In this document: in pieces, positions 59,783 to 64,000 of the stretch
Layout: each line of letters begins with the position of its first letter
How positions within the stretch are numbered: the stretch's first letter is position 1
Assembly: GCA_029202385.1 (NCBI GenBank)
Contig: CP119314.1
Location: 2,668,501 to 2,732,500 of the forward strand
DNA length: 64,000 nt
Direction of reading: 5' to 3'
DNA from: Candidatus Sphingomonas phytovorans
GTDB lineage: Bacteria; Pseudomonadota; Alphaproteobacteria; Sphingomonadales; Sphingomonadaceae
Notes under the pieces: generated by a model
What the model was told of the DNA's origin: nothing
Databases searched by the model: none
What the model saw: the letters and a program-made list of their open reading frames with translations, nothing else
Program-made: the position numbers and the translations under genes

Positions 59783-62155
59783 TCAGGCGACCGCGCGAAT
59801 GGCCAACGCCGCATCGCGGCGAACGATCGGGCGGAAGACGACGCTCAGCAGCATCAGGTCGTCGCCGGTGCCGGCCGGGGGAGGCATCAGGGTGAAGGCG
59901 TTCGGCGACTGGCACCGGTAGAGGCTGCCGCCCACGCCCTCCATCGCATCGGGGATGATCGTCGCAGGGATCGGCTGATGATCGCCCGGGCTCGCCTCGG
60001 CGAATTCGGAGACGCGGTGGAAGCTCATCTCCTCCAGCTCGACATACTCGTAAAGCTGTCCCCAGCTCACCGCCGCCGAATAGAGCGCCCGGCCGACCGG
60101 CACGTTCGCGGCATAATAGCCGTCATGAGTCGCCCAGGCCTCGACCTCGATGATCGCCTGGCCGCGCTGGTCCATCAGGATCACGGGAAGCCTGATCGGC
60201 TCTCCCCTGAAGTCGGCCCCCTTGAAATCGAGCCCGAAGCGGCTGGTGACGAGGAAGGACAGGTTCAGCGGCAGGCCATGCTTGCGGAACTCGCCGGGCA
60301 GGAACATGCGGTCGGCTGAACCGGTGTAGAGCAGGCCGCGCCGGCGCAGATCGGCCTGCGACGCCGCCGGATCGATCATCTTCACCTGTTGCTTGCTGCC
60401 GCAATTGAAGTCGTGCTCGAACGCCTGGATCACGCCAAGCTCAGCGTGCGAAGGCAGGAACAGCAGCCGTCCGAGCAGTCCGGTCGCCGCGATCCGCCGC
60501 GCCTCTACACTGTCCGCGCGGGAGACAGGGCCACGACCGCGCATGCCATCGGCATAGGAAAGGCAGGCCGCCTGGACGGTATCGCGCGTGGCGCTCTGTC
60601 GCGTCTTGATGCTCTCCGTTGCGCGAACCGGTTCGCCGTTCGCCTTGTAGTCGACAACCGACCCCTGCGCCTTGGTACAGAGTTGCTCGAGCAGGGAGAT
60701 CGGCCCGCAGATCGCGTCGAGCACGCGGAAATCGGTGCCGCGCGTATCGAAATAACCGGCCTTGTCCAGCCCGCTCGGCGAATCCTCGCGCAGTACCAGA
60801 TAGCGGCCCGCGACATGCAGGCCCATGCGTTCGCGCAGCACCGGCTCCACCAGATTCTGCGCGCTGCCATTATACCCAAGGTCAGCAAACACCACCGCGT
60901 CGCCGCGGGCGACCCCGGCGCGTTCGAGATGCGCGATCAGCCGTTCGGCGAAGCGCGCGGATCGCGTGACGATCTTGCCGATATTGGCCGGCTGGAGGAT
61001 CATGCGGGCAAAAGCCCCGGCGTTGCCGGCCATGTCAGGCGCGATCTTCGCGATCTCATCAGCGTTGAACAGGAACTGCTTTGCGATCGCGCGTGCTTCC
61101 GATCCCGCGGGCACGCGGGACAGATGGTTCCGGATCGCAGCCTCGTCGCGAAAGCTGGCGCGCATCGCGGTCATCCGGCTAATCTCGATCGTCCTCCCCG
61201 CATCCTCGCCATGGAGCGCGGCATGAACACGCGAGGGCAGATGCCCGTCGCGCAGCAGGAACAGCAAATGAGTCTTGCGCCCCGTCTTTTCGGCGAGCTC
61301 CACGACCTCACCCTGCAGCCATTCAGCGTAAGCGGCGAACAACGGCCCGAGCACGTCGTGCCCCAGCGCAACCGCCGGATCGTCGTCGGTGCGCAGCGAA
61401 ACGGCCGGGCGATGCGGCTGCCACGCCGGCAACGAGGCGCGGATACGCGGATCGAGCACCGAGGCAACCGCTGCCTCAAGGCGCAGCCGATGCGCTGCCT
61501 CCTCGTCAAACTGAACGAAATGCACCGCGTTGATGCCCAGCGCGGCCGGCGCCGTCAGATCGGCATGCTGATTGTCACCGACATGCAGGATTTGCCCGGG
61601 CTGGCATCCGAGCTTCTTCAGCACCGGCCCGAACAGGCCCTGCCCCTTGCCCATGCCATGATCCGACGAACAGAAGACATGGTCGATAAGGCCGAGGACA
61701 TTCTCCCCCGCGGCCGCGCCGATCAGCGCGCGAAGCTGCGCCTCGCCGAGATAGGTGTCGCTGACGATGATGACGCCGAGGCCCCTCGCCTTCGCGTTCT
61801 CCATCAGCGCGATCACCGGCGCGAAGCCGAAGCAATGCCGCGCCTCGGCCTCAAGCTCGGCCGCCGTCGATGCCGCCGCCGCTTCCGTATCGTTCGGATG
61901 CAGGCGCTGATGGATCGCCTCGATCGAGACCTCGTTCCGCCCCGTATCGAGATGCGCCGCGCGCCGTGCCGCCGACTCTGCCCGCCGCCGCGGCTGGATC
62001 GCGCCGCCATCCAGGCCGAGATCGGCGAACACATCAACCGGCGCGCCGGTATCGCGCCACAGAAGCGTATCGAAACAGTCGAGCGACAGGTACCGCACCC
62101 CCGCGGGCGCGCGATCGAGCAGGGTCGGGAGTTCGTGCGCGCGCGCGGTGTTCAT
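59783..62155 (-). CDS. Large HAD-superfamily protein (COG5610-like)
   Basis: 790 aa, ATG at 62155. N-terminal HAD phosphatase fold (residues about 20-225): YLSLDCFDTLLWRDTGAPVD (Asp-x-x-Asp-Thr-Leu motif I), LGVIIVSDTYLGEAQLRALI (motif II Ser/Thr), and QILHVGDNQHADLTAPAALG (motif IV, GDN). The next 560 residues match the long COG5610-type extension: KTHLLFLLRDGHLPSRVHAA, DAVVFADLGYNGSAQNLVEP, LREDSPSGLDKAGYFDTRGT and SLLEQLCTKAQGSVVDYKAN. Such proteins usually sit among polysaccharide or glycosyltransferase genes; here no such cluster is present. Cytosolic. Substrate unknown; phosphosugar handling is only a guess. Confidence 0.86.
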   Translation of the reverse strand: MNTARAHELPTLLDRAPAGVRYLSLDCFDTLLWRDTGAPVDVFADLGLDGGAIQPRRRAESAARRAAHLDTGRNEVSIEAIHQRLHPNDTEAAAASTAAELEAEARHCFGFAPVIALMENAKARGLGVIIVSDTYLGEAQLRALIGAAAGENVLGLIDHVFCSSDHGMGKGQGLFGPVLKKLGCQPGQILHVGDNQHADLTAPAALGINAVHFVQFDEEAAHRLRLEAAVASVLDPRIRASLPAWQPHRPAVSLRTDDDPAVALGHDVLGPLFAAYAEWLQGEVVELAEKTGRKTHLLFLLRDGHLPSRVHAALHGEDAGRTIEISRMTAMRASFRDEAAIRNHLSRVPAGSEARAIAKQFLFNADEIAKIAPDMAGNAGAFARMILQPANIGKIVTRSARFAERLIAHLERAGVARGDAVVFADLGYNGSAQNLVEPVLRERMGLHVAGRYLVLREDSPSGLDKAGYFDTRGTDFRVLDAICGPISLLEQLCTKAQGSVVDYKANGEPVRATESIKTRQSATRDTVQAACLSYADGMRGRGPVSRADSVEARRIAATGLLGRLLFLPSHAELGVIQAFEHDFNCGSKQQVKMIDPAASQADLRRRGLLYTGSADRMFLPGEFRKHGLPLNLSFLVTSRFGLDFKGADFRGEPIRLPVILMDQRGQAIIEVEAWATHDGYYAANVPVGRALYSAAVSWGQLYEYVELEEMSFHRVSEFAEASPGDHQPIPATIIPDAMEGVGGSLYRCQSPNAFTLMPPPAGTGDDLMLLSVVFRPIVRRDAALAIRAVA

Positions 62156-62303
62156 CTCGATAATCCGTGGCCGATCATGTCCAGCCGGATATCGCGATGT
62201 TTGGTTATCAAGCCGTTAACCTTGCACTGAAGACAAACGCAGCGCCCGTTCATCCTTTTCGTGGCCCGGATCGTTGTCGCCACGTGGCAAACCGCGGGCG
62301 AGC

Positions 62304-63065
62304 ATGACCTATCTGCAATCGAACCCAAGTGACCGGATCAAGGCCGCGCTGGGCGCAGCGGCGTTGCAGGGCCTGCTGGTCTATGCGCTGGTCATGGGCC
62401 TGGCGGTGAAGTCGCGGGGCGTAGTCGAAAGTCCGCTCACCCTGTTCGCCGTGCTTCCCCCACCGACGCCGCCGCCCGAGAAGACCAGGCCTCACCCGAT
62501 CAGGAGCATCTGGCGGGAAGGTGCCGCGTCGCCGGCGAACCTGCGATCCAGGGCAACCGAGATTGTTGCCCCCGTTCCCATCGTTCAACCGGTCGTCCCG
62601 CCGCCGATCGTCGCGGCACTCAAACCCGCCACCGGCAACCAGGCCTCCACCGGTGCGGCGCCGGTTCCCGGCCCGGGCACCGGCGCCGGCGGGGTTGGGA
62701 ACGGCACCGGTAGCGGTCGCGCGGGCGATGGCGACGGAGACGGCGGCGCGGAGACACCGCCGCGCTGGATTCGCGGCCGGATCAAGGACTCTGACTATCC
62801 GCGCGCCGCGAAGGAGGCGCTGGTCCAGGGCACCGTCTCGGTGCGCTACGTCGTCGCTGAGACCGGGCGCGTCACCGACTGCACCGTGACGACATCGAGC
62901 GGCAATACCGAACTGGACGAGACCACTTGCCGCCTCATCCGCGAGCGCTTCCGTTTCAAGCCGTCGAAGGACGAGGGCGGCAAGCCGGTGTCCTCGATCA
63001 TCATCGAGAATCATAGCTGGATTATCGACGACCGCCCGGAACCAACCGCCACTCCCGCGCCTTGA
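62304..63065 (+). CDS. tonB: TonB energy-transducer protein
   Basis: 253 aa from ATG at 62304 (MTYLQSNPSDRIKAALGAAA). N-terminal membrane anchor (LGAAALQGLLVYALVMGLAV), a Pro-rich periplasmic spacer (LPPPTPPPEKTRPHPIRSIW, then APVPIVQPVVPPPIVAALKP), a Gly-rich region, and a C-terminal TonB domain: RIKDSDYPRAAKEALVQGTV, SVRYVVAETGRVTDCTVTTS and CRLIRERFRFKPSKDEGGKP. It transmits ExbB/ExbD energy to TonB-dependent receptors, three of which are in this window. No exbB/exbD nearby. It starts 148 bp from the divergent HAD gene. Confidence 0.93.
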   Translation: MTYLQSNPSDRIKAALGAAALQGLLVYALVMGLAVKSRGVVESPLTLFAVLPPPTPPPEKTRPHPIRSIWREGAASPANLRSRATEIVAPVPIVQPVVPPPIVAALKPATGNQASTGAAPVPGPGTGAGGVGNGTGSGRAGDGDGDGGAETPPRWIRGRIKDSDYPRAAKEALVQGTVSVRYVVAETGRVTDCTVTTSSGNTELDETTCRLIRERFRFKPSKDEGGKPVSSIIIENHSWIIDDRPEPTATPAP

Positions 63066-63166
63066 GCGGTGGGTGGCGGCATGCACTGGAAATCCCTATT
63101 CCATTCATACTAGGGCGATCAGCGGCGTGCCACATGGCCCGGATCGCCACGAACGACAGGAAGATG

Positions 63167-64000
63167 ATGGCTCAAGAATTCGGCAAGGGTTACGGCCACG
63201 GGGGTTACGGGCACGGGGGTTACGGGCATCGGCCCGCGCAATGGTTTACTGCCCTGGCGATCATACCCGCCCTGCTCGCCGCTCCGGTACAGGCTGGCCA
63301 GACAGTTACCCCGCCACCCGTTGTCCGCACCGTCCCGCCGCCGCAGGTGCAACCGGCGGCACCGCAGCTTCCGCTGCCGGTCCCCACGGCTGCCCAGGCC
63401 GACCAGCTCCGCGCCATGCTCGATGCGAATGCGATGGCACAGGGCCTGCGCTCGGCGCCCACGGCCTCACCCACGCGGCTCGATGGGGAAGCCCTTGTCC
63501 GCGCCGTGCTCGACCATGCCCGTGCGGTCCATGCCGGGCGGCTCGATACCGCCGATTTCGACAAGGATTGGGGCCTCCGCCCCCCGCCTTACGATCCCCT
63601 GCCCGGCTTGACCGATGCGGTGCGGCGCGACCGGCTGGCATCGTGGATTGCCAATCTCCCGCCACCCTATGCCGGTTATGACGGGCTGCTGAAGGGCCTG
63701 GCCAATTACCGCGCGATCGAGGCGGCGGGTGGCTGGCAGCCCGTTCCCGCGGGGCCTGATCTCACCCTCGGCGCCAAGGGTCCGCGCGTCCTCGCGCTGC
63801 GCCAGCGGCTGGCGGTGGAGGACAAGGACGTCGTCGCGACCGGCGACACCTTCGACGCCGCGCTCGTCGCCGGCGTGCAGCGCGCCCAGCGCCGCTATGG
63901 CCTGAACCCGGCCGGCGTGGTCTCGACCCAGACGCTCGCCGCGCTCAACGTGCCGGCGATCGACCGGGTCCACCAGATCATGGCGAACCTTGAGCGCTGG
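63167..64000 (+). CDS. L,D-transpeptidase (YcbB/LdtD-like), N-terminal part, runs off the window
   Basis: 278 codons visible from ATG at 63167 (an ATG three bases earlier is possible; AGGA sits 5 nt before 63167). The protein opens MAQEFGKGYGHGGYGHGG, a tandem repeat, then a membrane segment (WFTALAIIPALLAAPVQAGQ) and a Pro-rich linker. The scaffold domain of YcbB-type L,D-transpeptidases follows (ALVRAVLDHARAVHAGRLDT, YDGLLKGLANYRAIEAAGGW), then a peptidoglycan-binding domain (LTLGAKGPRVLALRQRLAVE, VAGVQRAQRRYGLNPAGVVS) and the start of the next block (LNVPAIDRVHQIMANLERW). The catalytic YkuD domain with its Cys lies beyond the edge. It makes 3-3 cross-links in periplasmic peptidoglycan. Confidence 0.9.
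   Translation, partial: MAQEFGKGYGHGGYGHGGYGHRPAQWFTALAIIPALLAAPVQAGQTVTPPPVVRTVPPPQVQPAAPQLPLPVPTAAQADQLRAMLDANAMAQGLRSAPTASPTRLDGEALVRAVLDHARAVHAGRLDTADFDKDWGLRPPPYDPLPGLTDAVRRDRLASWIANLPPPYAGYDGLLKGLANYRAIEAAGGWQPVPAGPDLTLGAKGPRVLALRQRLAVEDKDVVATGDTFDAALVAGVQRAQRRYGLNPAGVVSTQTLAALNVPAIDRVHQIMANLERW
63188..63232 (+). repeat. Three 15-bp tandem repeats encoding GYGHG units
   Basis: GGTTACGGCCACGGG and two near-identical copies in frame (63188-63202, 63203-63217, 63218-63232) encode GYGHG, GYGHG, GYGHR. They lie in the cytoplasmic N-terminal extension before the membrane segment of the L,D-transpeptidase. Slippage-prone, so copy number may vary between strains. Confidence 0.85.

Overview
The window is a chromosomal segment of a GC-rich alphaproteobacterium, most likely a sphingomonad (Sphingomonas or a close relative). 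The cues are a PhoK-type secreted alkaline phosphatase, three TonB-dependent receptors, a SahR-like ArsR/methyltransferase regulator leading a metF/split-metH operon, an SWFGD/DUF2171 protein, a patatin next to 3-hydroxybutyrate dehydrogenase, and several short interspersed repeats (AACAGGGAA clusters; CCCTCACCC...GGGAGAGGG hairpins). Family assignments come from reading the proteins; no database search was run.

Layout. 1-9.2 kb: the N-terminal part of a circularly permuted ATP-grasp protein; an AT-richer module (about 1.6-3.36 kb) with a radical SAM/SPASM enzyme whose last 61 residues hold 11 cysteines, all in Cys-X-Pro, followed 6 bp later by a small zinc-ribbon-like protein; then dsbD, a phoK homologue, a PhyH-type dioxygenase, a repeat cluster and a small membrane protein. 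9.4-17.8 kb: TonB-dependent receptors, including a complete cell-surface signalling set (ECF sigma factor, FecR anti-sigma, STN-domain receptor) whose sigma and receptor genes share a promoter-like motif. 17.8-24.0 kb: an EmrE-like exporter and the methionine-cycle operon sahR-metF-metH(N)-metH(C), read leftward. 24.1-28.4 kb: two small lipoproteins, an aldo/keto reductase, a secreted beta-propeller protein, a GFA protein divergent from a WYL regulator, and a PepSY-like membrane protein. 28.6-31.7 kb: isocitrate lyase with its ScfR-type regulator. 31.8-38.8 kb: a possible structured RNA, a CDF transporter, a DUF4893-like lipoprotein, bdhA-patatin, a YpfJ-type metallopeptidase and an SWFGD protein. 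39.0-40.7 kb: tRNA-Ala(CGC) followed by one AT-rich secreted protein with DUF5648-like repeats. 40.9-64 kb: a fused Aas lipid-repair enzyme with a divergent TetR regulator, several secreted or envelope hydrolases (M28 peptidase, NUDIX, extensin-like, transglutaminase-like, DUF885), a Bax-inhibitor-1 protein, ThpR, an MFS transporter, SodC, a third TonB receptor, a large HAD protein, TonB and the start of an L,D-transpeptidase.

Themes are outer-membrane uptake (receptors plus TonB), envelope maintenance (DsbD, Aas, L,D-transpeptidase, extensin-like, SodC), C2/fatty-acid carbon use (AceA/ScfR, BdhA/patatin) and the methionine cycle. The most unusual element is the radical SAM protein with the in-cis Cys-X-Pro tail. 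It lies in sequence of foreign-looking composition, beside what may be the 3' remnant of a displaced gene.
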